Assembly: GCA_002420015.1 (NCBI GenBank)
Contig: DIHF01000038.1
Span: 44,678 to 57,857, forward strand
Direction of reading: 5' to 3'
Length of the DNA stretch: 13,180 nucleotides
Origin: Micavibrio sp. UBA5703
Lineage (GTDB): Bacteria; Pseudomonadota; Alphaproteobacteria; Micavibrionales; Micavibrionaceae
Shown piece by piece: positions 5,903 to 13,024 of this stretch. Position numbers and translations under genes: made by a program. Numbering within the stretch: the stretch's first letter is position 1; every line of letters starts with the position of its first letter. The notes beneath the pieces are model-generated. The model did not search any database, was not told the origin of the DNA, and saw only the letters and a list, made by a program, of their open reading frames with translations.

Positions 5903-7804
5903 ATGATCCCCGAACTCGGCCATTTTGCATTGATCCTCGCACTGCTGATCGCGCTGGCGCAGGGCGTTCTGCCGATCCCCGCGATTAAAAAACGCACAGC
6001 CATTCTTCTTTTTATTCTGAACGCCGCCGCGTTTGCCGCCCTGACATGGTGCTACGTCGTTACCGATTTAACCGTCGCCAATGTCGCGGAAAATTCCCAT
6101 ACGCTCAAACCGCTGCTCTATAAATTCGCGGGCGTATGGGGCAATCACGAAGGCTCGATGCTGCTCTGGTCGCTGATCCTGTCGCTGTTTTCCATGATGG
6201 TTGCACTCTCTCGCCAACGGGATGACGACCTAATAAGCAAAACCCTCTCCGTTCAGGGACTTTTATCCGCCGGGTTTCTCGCCTTCATCCTGTTCTCCTC
6301 GAACCCCTTCCGGCGCATCTGGCCGCCACCGGTCGACGGCGCGGGCCTCAACCCAGTCCTGCAAGACCCCGGCCTCGCCTTTCACCCGCCGCTTCTTTAC
6401 ATGGGCTATGTCGGGTTTTCCGTGGCCTTCGCTTTTGCCGTTGCCGGATTGCTCACGGGCAAAATCGACAAAAACTGGGCGCGCCTCGTCCGGCCCTGGA
6501 TTTTGTTCGCGTGGACAGCCCTTTCCGCCGGGATCGCGCTCGGCTCGTGGTGGGCGTATTACGAGCTTGGCTGGGGCGGCTGGTGGTTCTGGGACCCTGT
6601 CGAAAACGCTTCGCTCATGCCCTGGCTGGCGGGTACGGCCCTTTTGCACTCCGTCATCGTCCTTGAAAAACGCGATACATTAAAACGCTGGGTGGCGCTG
6701 CTGGCCATCCTGACCTTCAGCCTTTCGATGCTCGGCACCTTCCTTGTGCGCTCTGGGGTTCTCACCTCCGTCCACGCCTTCGCGGTCGACCCAAAGCGCG
6801 GCCTGTTCATTCTGGCGCTGCTGACGCTTTACACCGGTGGCGCGCTGGCCCTTTACGCATGGAAAGCCTCGGCGCTCGAAAGCAAAGCCAAATTCTCCGT
6901 CCTCAGCCGCGAAAGCGCGCTCATCCTCAACAACCTTTTCATGACCACGGGCTGCGCAACCGTTTTCATCGGCACGCTTTACCCGCTGCTGGCCGAAGCT
7001 TTGGCCGAAACACAAATCTCCGTCGGCCCGCCGTATTTTCATGCGACGTTTATCCCGCTGATGATCCCGGCACTTCTTCTCATGGGTGCAGGCATTTTCA
7101 TCCCGTGGAAACAGGGCGACCTTAAATCCCTCACCTCGCGCCTGAAGCTCCCGCTTTTCGCCACACTGATCGGCCTGTTGCTCGTCTTCTTTCTCTCACA
7201 AAGCAAAATGACCGGAATATATCTGGGCCTTGGAACAGCCCTTTGGCTGGCCGTTACCACCATCGCTGAATTTATCCAGCGCACGGAACTCAAACCCGCA
7301 CGCATGAAATCCCTCCCCCTCTCAGGCTGGGGCATGAGCACGGCGCATCTCGGCCTGGCCATCGCCCTTTTCGGCATGATCGGCTCCACATTGCTCATGC
7401 AGGAAAAAGTTGCGCTGATGAAGCCGGGCGATACCCTCTCCATCGGGCGCTATGAATTGAAACTGGACGGCGTGGGCGCGACGTTCGGAACCAATTACGC
7501 CGCCAACACAGCCGCCATCGAATTGAAAGCCGACGGGCGCGTCATCGGCGCGCTTCAACCAGAGCGCCGCTACTACCCCGTTGCGCAGCAAGGCACAACC
7601 GAAGCCGCCATCCGCAAATCATGGCGTGACGACATCTATGTCGCGCTCGGCGATGAAGACGCGCAAAAGCCCGGCCACTATGTTGTTCGTGCCTATATGC
7701 ACCCGCTGGTGCCGTATCTGTGGCTGGGTTATGCCCTGATCGCACTCGGCGGGTTTCTCGCCTTCGCAGGGACGAAGAAACAATTACCTTCCCTGTCATC
7801 CTGA
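5903..7804 (+). CDS. ccmF: CcmF, cytochrome c haem lyase subunit
   Basis: CcmF is the large membrane subunit of the ligase that reduces haem from CcmE and joins it to apocytochrome c CXXCH sites. The 633 residues are normal in length. The haem signature WWFWDPVENAS is at 227-237. All four family histidines appear present: H161 (LAFHPPLLYMGY), H249 (ALLHSVIVLEKR), H291 (SVHAFAVDP) and H482 (AHLGLAIALFG). Many membrane helices are evident. No strong ribosome binding site precedes the ATG at 5903. The last two residues and the stop (TCA TCC TGA) come from a GTCATCCTGAAGGCTC repeat, so the native C-terminus may have been altered. A 16-nt string at 6213-6228 also matches the end of another repeat. 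Confidence 0.97.
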   Translation: MIPELGHFALILALLIALAQGVLPIPAIKKRTAILLFILNAAAFAALTWCYVVTDLTVANVAENSHTLKPLLYKFAGVWGNHEGSMLLWSLILSLFSMMVALSRQRDDDLISKTLSVQGLLSAGFLAFILFSSNPFRRIWPPPVDGAGLNPVLQDPGLAFHPPLLYMGYVGFSVAFAFAVAGLLTGKIDKNWARLVRPWILFAWTALSAGIALGSWWAYYELGWGGWWFWDPVENASLMPWLAGTALLHSVIVLEKRDTLKRWVALLAILTFSLSMLGTFLVRSGVLTSVHAFAVDPKRGLFILALLTLYTGGALALYAWKASALESKAKFSVLSRESALILNNLFMTTGCATVFIGTLYPLLAEALAETQISVGPPYFHATFIPLMIPALLLMGAGIFIPWKQGDLKSLTSRLKLPLFATLIGLLLVFFLSQSKMTGIYLGLGTALWLAVTTIAEFIQRTELKPARMKSLPLSGWGMSTAHLGLAIALFGMIGSTLLMQEKVALMKPGDTLSIGRYELKLDGVGATFGTNYAANTAAIELKADGRVIGALQPERRYYPVAQQGTTEAAIRKSWRDDIYVALGDEDAQKPGHYVVRAYMHPLVPYLWLGYALIALGGFLAFAGTKKQLPSLSS

Positions 7805-7855
7805 AGGCTCCCCCCATTGTCATCCTGAAGGCTCGAAGAGCCTGAAGGATCTCAT
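7795..7855. repeat. F-family hairpin repeats: partial copy plus full copy
   Basis: GTCATCCTGAAGGCTC occurs at 7795-7810 and again as the first half of a complete unit at 7819-7855, where it is followed by GAGCCTGAAGGATCTCAT. The full unit folds as a hairpin (AGGCTC/GAGCCT plus ATCCT/AGGAT). A near-identical unit is at 13025-13061. The partial copy supplies the ccmF stop codon (TGA at 7802-7804). Confidence 0.8.
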
Positions 7856-7862
7856 CTTTTTT

Positions 7863-7923
7863 ACGCGGAGGCCCGGAGTTTCGGAGAAACAATAAAAATC
7901 TCCGCTTCTCCGCCCCTCCGCGT
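7863..7923. repeat. G-family inverted repeat (ACGCGGAGG...CCTCCGCGT)
   Basis: The terminal 9-bp arms ACGCGGAGG (7863-7871) and CCTCCGCGT (7915-7923) are perfect inverted repeats. Inner purine-rich sequence (CGGAGTTTCGGAG) pairs loosely with CTCCGCTTCTCCG. This is the only copy in the window; grouping it with the other repeats rests on its palindromic form and setting. Confidence 0.6.
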
Positions 7924-7929
7924 TTAAAA

Positions 7930-8085
7930 AACCACGGATGGACACAGATGCACGCGGATTTCTTTTCTCTGCATTCCCCGCGAAAGCGAGGATATTCAGC
8001 GCCTTGAAAGCTTGAAATAAAGATTCCCGCTTGCGCGGGAAAGGCAGTGTTTTTTATTTGCGTTTATCTGTGTTGATCCGTGGTT
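7930..8085. repeat. E-family repeat split by an I-family element
   Basis: The left arm AACCACGGATGGACACAG continues to about 7960. The inverse right arm lies at about 8057-8085 and ends GTTGATCCGTGGTT. Between them sits the complete I-family element at 7972-8047. The arms are inverted repeats of each other, so this reads as one element with another nested in its loop. Confidence 0.75.
7972..8047. repeat. I-family double-hairpin repeat, intergenic copy
   Basis: ATTCCCCGC-GAAA-GCGAGGAT and ATTCCCGC-TTGC-GCGGGAAA stem-loops are separated by a 27-nt linker. It is the reverse-complement relative of the element inside ccmA, so it shows what that insert looks like outside a gene. Confidence 0.8.
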
Positions 8086-8137
8086 AAAATCTTTTTTTTA
8101 TAGCCAAACCCGTAATTATTTGCACATCCCCTCCGCT

Positions 8138-8167
8138 GTCATCCTGAGCGAAGCCGAGGGATCTTCT
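8138..8167. repeat. F-family variant (GTCATCCTGAGCGAAG type)
   Basis: GTCATCCTGAGCGAAGCCGA is followed by GGGATCTT, a half-unit with the same GTCAT and GGATCT ends as the F units but a different, imperfect stem. It lies 27 bp beyond the stop of the minus-strand pentapeptide gene. Confidence 0.6.
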
Positions 8168-8194
8168 TATGATCACGTAACAAAGATCGCATTG

Positions 8195-9073
8195 TCAGAT
8201 GTTCAGATCAAAGAGCAGCCGATCCTGAGCGTCCTTGGAAGCCTGCGCCGCCAATATCTCGCGCTTCAGGTTATCAAATTTCGGATCAAGCTTGGTATTT
8301 TCATTAATGCGCGCTGATCTGATTTGACATTCCGTCAAGTCTTTTGCCTTACAAAGATCGGCATCGCGCAGATCGACACCAGACAGAACGGTATCACGAA
8401 GAATAGTCCAACGCAGATCAGCCCCGCGTAGCCTTGCACCGCTCAAATCGGCTTGACACAAATTAGCCGCATACAGATCCGCAGTGTTCAGATGAGCACC
8501 TCCCAAATCGGCCGCAACCAAATTGGACCTGCTCAAGTTAGCCTCACATAAAAGAGCCGCGCGCATTTTTGCACCGCTCAGATCAACCATATTCAGATCG
8601 GCCCAGCTAAGATTGGTTCCGCCAAGATTGGCCTCGTGCAGATTGGCACCACGTAGATCGGCCTTACACAAATTGGCTCTGCTCAGATTGGCACTGCTCA
8701 ACTTCGCTAGGCTCAGATTGGCCTCATGCAGTTCAGCGCCGCTTAGATCGGCCTCCAACAAAATAGCCTCGCGCAGCTTTGCCTCGCGCAGATTGGCCCC
8801 ACGCAGATCGGCCATACGCAGATCAAGCGGCCCAATTCCGGGCAGACTGGTCAGCGCACTTAAAAACCTGCAGTCATCTTCTCCGCGATACCGGAAAAGC
8901 GAGGGGTCTGCACCGCGTTCGCGCACGGCACGCATTGTTTCCATGTCATAGTGGTGGAGTTTGAGAAGCTCTTCATGTGCTTGCAAGCGTTCCAGGAAAG
9001 ATTTCGCACTTACGGTGAATTCCCTCACCAATGTCGATCTATTCAACGCTCTCTCTGATACTTCATCATTCAT
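8195..9073 (-). CDS. Pentapeptide-repeat protein (32 uninterrupted repeats)
   Basis: The 292 residues contain a leucine (or methionine at 170) at every fifth position from 85 to 240, giving 32 consecutive A(D/N)LXX-type pentapeptides without a phase break. This predicts a right-handed quadrilateral beta-helix of about eight coils. Residues 1-80 form a charged, probably helical N-terminal region and 245-292 a non-repeat tail. There is no signal peptide or membrane segment, so it is probably cytoplasmic. The start ATG has CAGGAG 9 nt upstream. Some pentapeptide proteins mimic DNA and protect gyrase, but most have no known function, and nothing here decides between these. It lies opposite to and between ccmF and ccmG, splitting the ccm series, so it was probably inserted there. 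Confidence 0.93.
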   Translation of the reverse strand: MNDEVSERALNRSTLVREFTVSAKSFLERLQAHEELLKLHHYDMETMRAVRERGADPSLFRYRGEDDCRFLSALTSLPGIGPLDLRMADLRGANLREAKLREAILLEADLSGAELHEANLSLAKLSSANLSRANLCKADLRGANLHEANLGGTNLSWADLNMVDLSGAKMRAALLCEANLSRSNLVAADLGGAHLNTADLYAANLCQADLSGARLRGADLRWTILRDTVLSGVDLRDADLCKAKDLTECQIRSARINENTKLDPKFDNLKREILAAQASKDAQDRLLFDLNI

Positions 9074-9170
9074 CGCATCATTCTCCTGAAACCTCTATTT
9101 TACCTAATTTCTGCCTAACTATAACACCACAAGATTCATTATGTCAATAAAAACCGCTGTTAAGGAATTA

Positions 9171-9201
9171 TTCGTAGCGTTCGTGGCGTGCGTTGCGTTA
9201 A
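9171..9201. repeat. GCGT-rich repeat fragment directly upstream of ccmG
   Basis: TTCGTAGCGTTCGTGGCGTG followed by CGTTGCGTTAA is a run of related CGTNGCGT units. It ends 3 nt before the ccmG ATG and occupies the place of the ribosome binding site. It resembles in style the single arm at 10815-10842, but the relation is uncertain. Confidence 0.4.
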
Positions 9202-9204
9202 ACA

Positions 9205-9723
9205 ATGACAATGAATAAAAACATCACAAACATCCTCCCCCTCGCCGTCTTTCTGGCCCTCATTTTCACGCTGGCCGGGCTGCTGCTCCGCCCGGAATCG
9301 GTGCAGATGATTTCAAAACCCATGCCGCCGCTCGCGCTCGAGGGGCTGCGCGCCGAAGACATCCACGGCCCCGCCCTCGTCAATTTCTTCGCGAGCTGGT
9401 GCACACCCTGCCGCGCCGAGCATGAGATGCTGAAAACGCTGGCTGAAAAAAATAATATCCGCATTTACGGCATCGCGTATAAAGACAAACGCGCCGACAC
9501 GGAAAAATACCTGCGCGATCTCGGCAACCCGTACGAAAAAACCGGCCATGACGACAACGGCAAAGCCTTCATCGACTGGGGGCTGTCGGGCGTGCCGGAA
9601 ACCTTTGTGATCGACCGCGAAGGAAACATCCGCCTCCACCACGCGGGTGTGTTGCTGGAAGAACATATAGACGGCATAATACTGCCCACGCTGAACGAAC
9701 TGGGAATGACCGATGAGAAATAA
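9205..9723 (+). CDS. ccmG: CcmG (DsbE), thioredoxin-like thiol-disulfide oxidoreductase
   Basis: CcmG is a membrane-anchored periplasmic thioredoxin-fold protein that keeps apocytochrome c or CcmH thiols reduced, fed by DsbD/CcdA. The 172 residues have an N-terminal anchor at about 9-28, the active site WCTPC (C66, C69) and a cis-proline in GVPETF (P131), as in the family. The start may be ATG 9205 or ATG 9211 (MTMN); neither has a clear Shine-Dalgarno sequence, because a GCGT-rich repeat lies immediately upstream. The 3' end overlaps the ccmH start by 11 nt. Confidence 0.96.
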   Translation: MTMNKNITNILPLAVFLALIFTLAGLLLRPESVQMISKPMPPLALEGLRAEDIHGPALVNFFASWCTPCRAEHEMLKTLAEKNNIRIYGIAYKDKRADTEKYLRDLGNPYEKTGHDDNGKAFIDWGLSGVPETFVIDREGNIRLHHAGVLLEEHIDGIILPTLNELGMTDEK

Positions 9724-10117
9724 ATTTCTTTTGATAACGCTGTCGGCCTTCCTTCTTCTGACACAGGCGGCCTTTGCCTTCGTCAACCCGGACGAGCAGC
9801 TTGCCGACGCGGCGCTTGAATCCCGCGCGCGTGTCATTTCAAAAGACATTCGCTGCCCCGTCTGCGAAGGCCAGACCATCGACGAATCCAACGCCGACCT
9901 TGCCCGCGACCTGCGCATCCTGATCCGCGAGCGCCTCACCGCCGGCGACAGCGACGAAGAAGTCGTCCAGTATCTACGCCTGCGCTATGGCGATGCGATC
10001 CTCATGAACCCGCGCCTGAATAAAACCACCGCCCTGCTCTGGTTCGGGCCGTTTGCTGTGTTTGCGCTGGGCGGCGCGGCGACGTTCGCCATGCTGCGAA
10101 AGGCGCAAAAATCATGA
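9713..10117 (+). CDS. ccmH: CcmH (CycL), apocytochrome c thiol-handling protein
   Basis: CcmH forms a mixed disulfide with or reduces the CXXCH motif of apocytochrome c beside CcmF. The 134 residues have a signal peptide at about 1-22 (ending AAFA), then the signature IRCPVCEGQTIDES with C48 and C51 in the RCPVC motif, a three-helix domain, and a C-terminal membrane helix at about 105-126. This is the short, one-domain form of CcmH; the TPR part is a separate gene that follows with an ATGA overlap. The start overlaps ccmG by 11 nt. Confidence 0.96.
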   Translation: MRNKFLLITLSAFLLLTQAAFAFVNPDEQLADAALESRARVISKDIRCPVCEGQTIDESNADLARDLRILIRERLTAGDSDEEVVQYLRLRYGDAILMNPRLNKTTALLWFGPFAVFALGGAATFAMLRKAQKS

Positions 10118-10650
10118 CCGTCATCGTTATCGCCGCCGTTTTTTGCGCCGCCTGCACGATCTATCTTGTCTTCCCCATCGCGCAGACGCACCGCCGCACG
10201 ACGCACACCCTCATGATCGCGCTGCCCACGCTGGCGCTGGCGATTTACATGGCGCTGGGAACACCCGATATGCCCGGCGCTGGCGCGCTCTTCGAACGTG
10301 AAGGCCCCCGCGCCGAATCCCGCGCCGCCGTGAAGGACGAACTCAACGCGATGGAGGCGCTCTCGAAAGACCCGGACAACGCGGCCCTGATGCTGGAGAT
10401 CGGCTCTCTCCAGCTCAGCAGCGGCCGCACGCAGGATGCCATCAAAATCCTCGAACGCGCCCGCGAGCTTGAGCCGAAAAACAACGATATCCGCCTGCAA
10501 CTCGGCGCGGCATATTTTGTTTCCGGGCTGGACGCCGCCCAGCAGAACGAAAAAGAAAAAGCGCGGGAGAACTTCAAAAAGGCCCAGAAAACCGCCCCCA
10601 AAGACGCGCCCTATCTCGGCGACCTGAAAAAAATCATCAAAGAGTTTTGA
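10114..10650 (+). CDS. ccmI: CcmI-like (CycH-like) TPR protein, short form
   Basis: CcmI/CycH chaperones apocytochrome c to the CcmF-CcmH ligase through a TPR domain. The 178 residues show two hydrophobic segments (about 1-22 and 33-48), the usual two-helix CcmI N-terminus with a short cytoplasmic loop, followed by at least two TPR-like units (about 89-122 and 123-160). CcmI is often about twice as long in other proteobacteria, so the C-terminal periplasmic part is reduced here; nothing shows a frameshift. Assignment rests on position (ATGA overlap with ccmH), topology and the TPR region rather than on strong sequence motifs. A framed repeat begins within 10 nt of the stop. Confidence 0.8.
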   Translation: MTVIVIAAVFCAACTIYLVFPIAQTHRRTTHTLMIALPTLALAIYMALGTPDMPGAGALFEREGPRAESRAAVKDELNAMEALSKDPDNAALMLEIGSLQLSSGRTQDAIKILERARELEPKNNDIRLQLGAAYFVSGLDAAQQNEKEKARENFKKAQKTAPKDAPYLGDLKKIIKEF

Positions 10651-10658
10651 TATTCCCC

Positions 10659-10807
10659 GTCATTGCGAAGCCCGCAGGGCTGAAGCAATCCAGAAAACAA
10701 ACTACAGAGCGCACAGAGACAAACAGAGAATCTTAGATCTCTGCGACCTCTGTTTATCTCTGTAGTTTAAATTTCTGACTGGATTGCTTCGCTACGCTCG
10801 CAATGAC
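10659..10807. repeat. Framed double-hairpin repeat, copy A2, with a D element in the linker
   Basis: The order is GTCAT (10659-10663); hairpin TGCGAAGCCC-GCA-GGGCTGAAGCA; ATCCA (10688-10692); an 87-nt linker; TGGAT (10780-10784); hairpin TGCTTCG-CTA-CGCTCGCA; ATGAC (10803-10807). The linker holds a complete D-family inverted repeat. It lies between the convergent ccmI and minus-strand HExxH gene, so its hairpins could end both transcripts. Confidence 0.88.
10699..10768. repeat. D-family inverted repeat (AACTACAGAG...CTCTGTAGTT), nested copy
   Basis: AAACTACAGAG (10699-10709) and CTCTGTAGTTT (10758-10768) are perfect 11-bp inverted ends. The interior has further CAGAG-like and CTCTG-like units with a TTAGATCT centre. 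A free-standing relative is at 12035-12104. Confidence 0.85.
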
Positions 10808-10814
10808 GAAAGGA

Positions 10815-10842
10815 CTCTTGGTGCCTTGGCGTCTTGGCGGTT
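10815..10842. repeat. Single-arm repeat (CCTTGGCGTCTTGGCGGTT type)
   Basis: TTGGTGCCTTGGCGTCTTGG is followed by CGGTT and an A run, placed between framed repeat A2 and the stop of the minus-strand gene. The tandem TTGG units and terminal GGTTA resemble the single arms of the D and E families. No second copy is in the window. Confidence 0.4.
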
Positions 10843-10850
10843 AAAAAAAA

Positions 10851-11597
10851 TCACCGCGTTCTTTTCGGCGCGGCTTTGACGCCCGTCATCATCTCTTCCG
10901 TAAGATTGAATTTCGGGCATTTGGCGTTGACGCTCTCGTATTCCTCGAGATTATCCAGCTCCCGCTGCTTTTCGATGCGCTCCAGATCCATCTTCTTGAA
11001 TTCATGCTCGACGACCTGCTGCACGACCGTACTCATGCGGTCGGCCAGCGCCTGCGCCTGATCGCGCGGCACGGGGCCGCCGACGAAGCCGCGCTGGGCC
11101 AGCGCGTCGTAAACTTTTCTTCCCATGATCTTTGAATATTTATTCACGATCATACGGTCGATCTTCACATGCTTGCGCTCGTGATCGCCCACCGCCTGAC
11201 GCATGCACCTGTCATTGTAAACTTCCTTGGCCAGAACGATCGTGGGGTCCAGCTTGATGGCGACATCGATGCTTTCATACCAGACGCAGGCGGCCTGAGG
11301 ATACATAGGCAGCGTACCGGAACCAAACTTGATCTTCGGCTCGAGCATCACGCCGCCTTTCATAAAACCCTGCGTTGCCGTCGTACCGTGAAAGCCGTAC
11401 GGGTCGATCGTGTCCATGCTGTATTGCTGAAGCTGGGCCATGGTCTGCGAATAATCGTATTTCGTCTCCTCGGCCTGCGGGACGATATTGATCTTGGGCG
11501 TGACGGGCATTTTGCAGATTTTATCCCCGTCCGTCCCGCCGCCGGAAGCCGCCAGAATAAGCAATGTCGTGGCCGTTAAAGGATCAATTCCGAACAT
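10851..11597 (-). CDS. Uncharacterised protein with an HExxH motif (possibly DUF922-like)
   Basis: The 248 residues begin with a short hydrophobic stretch (about 7-18), perhaps a weak signal or lipoprotein-like leader. They contain HERKH at 139-143, fitting the zinc-protease HExxH pattern, within CMRQAVGDHERKHVKIDR. The surrounding layout (a Cys followed by HExxH in a helix) recalls DUF922-type putative secreted zinc proteases, but I cannot confirm membership. The C-terminal third (about 195-225) is rich in charged residues and may be a coiled coil. The start ATG follows a weak GAGGGCGG ribosome binding site. It converges on ccmI. Catalytic activity is inference; HExxH occurs by chance in some proteins. 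Confidence 0.75.
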   Translation of the reverse strand: MFGIDPLTATTLLILAASGGGTDGDKICKMPVTPKINIVPQAEETKYDYSQTMAQLQQYSMDTIDPYGFHGTTATQGFMKGGVMLEPKIKFGSGTLPMYPQAACVWYESIDVAIKLDPTIVLAKEVYNDRCMRQAVGDHERKHVKIDRMIVNKYSKIMGRKVYDALAQRGFVGGPVPRDQAQALADRMSTVVQQVVEHEFKKMDLERIEKQRELDNLEEYESVNAKCPKFNLTEEMMTGVKAAPKRTR

Positions 11598-11688
11598 AAG
11601 CGCCGCCCTCTATGTTTTTGCACTGGAATTATTATACCAAATAAGGGTAAAAGAATGAAAAGGAATTGAATCAAAAGGACTTTTCGAT

Positions 11689-11991
11689 ATGGGCATTATC
11701 GCATACCTGATCAATCTGGCCTTCCAGATCTATACGATGATCATCATCGTGCAGGTGATTATAAGCTGGCTGGTCAATTTCGGCGTCGTCAATACCGGCA
11801 ACCAGCAGGCCCGGAACCTCATCGAACTTCTCAGGAAACTGACCGACCCGGTTTACAAGCCGATCCAGAAATACATCCCGCCCATTGGCGGCATCGACAT
11901 CACGCCGCTGGTGGTGATTATCGGCCTGTCGCTGATCCAGTCCTATGTCGTCAATCCGGTCCTGTTCCGCACTATGGGTGGATTTTACTAG
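11689..11991 (+). CDS. YggT family membrane protein
   Basis: This 100-residue protein has two hydrophobic segments (about 5-29 and 70-90) flanking the conserved YggT stretch LTDPVYKPIQKYIPP (51-65) and GGIDITPLV. YggT proteins are small inner-membrane proteins of unclear biochemical role, linked in some bacteria to osmotic tolerance or cell division. AAAGGA lies 9 nt before the ATG. In alphaproteobacteria yggT is commonly found close to folD, as here, which supports the call. A D-family repeat separates the two genes. Confidence 0.92.
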   Translation: MGIIAYLINLAFQIYTMIIIVQVIISWLVNFGVVNTGNQQARNLIELLRKLTDPVYKPIQKYIPPIGGIDITPLVVIIGLSLIQSYVVNPVLFRTMGGFY

Positions 11992-12034
11992 AGTCTTTTT
12001 TAATATTATTATGTTGATGTCATACAAAAATTTT

Positions 12035-12104
12035 AACTACAGAGAACGCAGAGCACACAGAGAAAAACTTTAAAAACTCTGCGGTCTCTGCGCACTCTGT
12101 AGTT
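12035..12104. repeat. D-family inverted repeat, free-standing copy
   Basis: AACTACAGAG (12035-12044) and CTCTGTAGTT (12095-12104) are perfect inverted ends, followed by a T run. The interior repeats CAGAG and CTCTG units around an AAACTTTAAAAA centre. It lies between yggT and folD and could act as a terminator hairpin. Confidence 0.85.
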
Positions 12105-12168
12105 TTTTACAGCCGTTTGGCAGAGTGCAGATTGATTTTGAAGCATAATCTATAGGGATTGAAAATTA

Positions 12169-13005
12169 ATGACCGCACACATCATCGACGGAAAAACCAT
12201 CGCCGCAAATTTGCGTAAGGAAATAAGATCCCGCGTCGAGGGCATGAAATCGCCGCCCGGCCTTGCGGTGATCCTCGTGGGCGACGACCCCGCCAGCCAT
12301 GTTTATGTCGGCAACAAAGTCAAAGCCTGCGCCGAGGCCGGTATCAAAAGTTTTGAATCGCGCCTGCCGGCCAAGGCCGCACAAGCCGAAATCGCCGCAG
12401 AAATAAAGGCATTCAACGACAACCCCGATGTTCATGGAATACTCATGCAGCTCCCCGTGCCGGATCATCTCGATTCCGATGCGCTGGTGCAAATGATCTC
12501 CCCGGCAAAGGATGTCGACGGCCTCACCTTTATCAACATCGGCAAGCTCGTCGCCGGGGATGAAACCGGCATGGTGCCCTGCACGCCGCAGGGTTCGATG
12601 CTGCTCATCAAAAGCGTCGAAAAAAATCTGGCCGGAAAACACGCCGTCGTGATCGGGCGCTCGCTGCTGTTCGGAAAGCCTATGGCGCAATTGCTGCTGG
12701 CGGAAAACTGCACCGTCACCACGGCGCATTCCAAAACGAAAAACCTCGATGAAATCTGCCGCAGCGCGGATATTTTGGTTGCCGCCGTGGGCCGTCCGAA
12801 AATGGTCAGGGGCGACTGGATCAAGCCCGGCGCGATCGTCATTGACGTCGGCATCAACCGCATGGATAACGGCAAATTATGCGGCGACGTTGACTACGAC
12901 GAAGCCGCCAAAGTGGCCGCCGCCATCACCCCCGTCCCCGGCGGCGTGGGACCGATGACCATCGCCTGTTTGCTGCAAAACACCCTGAAAGCGGCACAAC
13001 AATAA
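12169..13005 (+). CDS. folD: FolD, bifunctional methylenetetrahydrofolate dehydrogenase / methenyltetrahydrofolate cyclohydrolase
   Basis: FolD interconverts 5,10-methylene-, 5,10-methenyl- and 10-formyl-tetrahydrofolate with NADP in the cytoplasm, feeding purine, fMet and methionine metabolism. The 278-residue length is normal. The catalytic YxxxK is Y46-K50 in SHVYVGNKVKAC, Q94 lies in QLPVP, and D117 in KDVDGLTFIN matches the conserved aspartate. The nucleotide-binding signature is GRSLLFGKP (163-171), slightly different from the common GRSNIVGKP, and PVPGGVGPMT (255-264) is intact. AGGGA precedes the ATG by about 11 nt. A cluster of three different repeats starts 20 nt after the stop. Confidence 0.97.
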   Translation: MTAHIIDGKTIAANLRKEIRSRVEGMKSPPGLAVILVGDDPASHVYVGNKVKACAEAGIKSFESRLPAKAAQAEIAAEIKAFNDNPDVHGILMQLPVPDHLDSDALVQMISPAKDVDGLTFINIGKLVAGDETGMVPCTPQGSMLLIKSVEKNLAGKHAVVIGRSLLFGKPMAQLLLAENCTVTTAHSKTKNLDEICRSADILVAAVGRPKMVRGDWIKPGAIVIDVGINRMDNGKLCGDVDYDEAAKVAAAITPVPGGVGPMTIACLLQNTLKAAQQ

Positions 13006-13024
13006 AGAAAAGTATTAATGATTT

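Larger units (their letters stand above)
7805..8194. other. Repeat-filled gap between ccmF and the pentapeptide gene
   Basis: This 390-bp gap is almost wholly made of repeats: F-family, G-family, an E-family element enclosing an I-family element, and a variant F-family unit. I see no gene, and no T-run terminator independent of the repeats. Confidence 0.8.

Noticed and set aside
8370..8830. A 15-bp periodic pattern that could be mistaken for a tandem repeat or CRISPR-like array
   Set aside because: It is the codon-level footprint of the pentapeptide repeats on the minus strand; the spacing is exactly 15 nt and there are no spacers.
8523..8951. 142-codon plus-strand reading frame rich in R, L and S
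   Set aside because: It is antisense to the pentapeptide gene and its composition merely mirrors that repeat.
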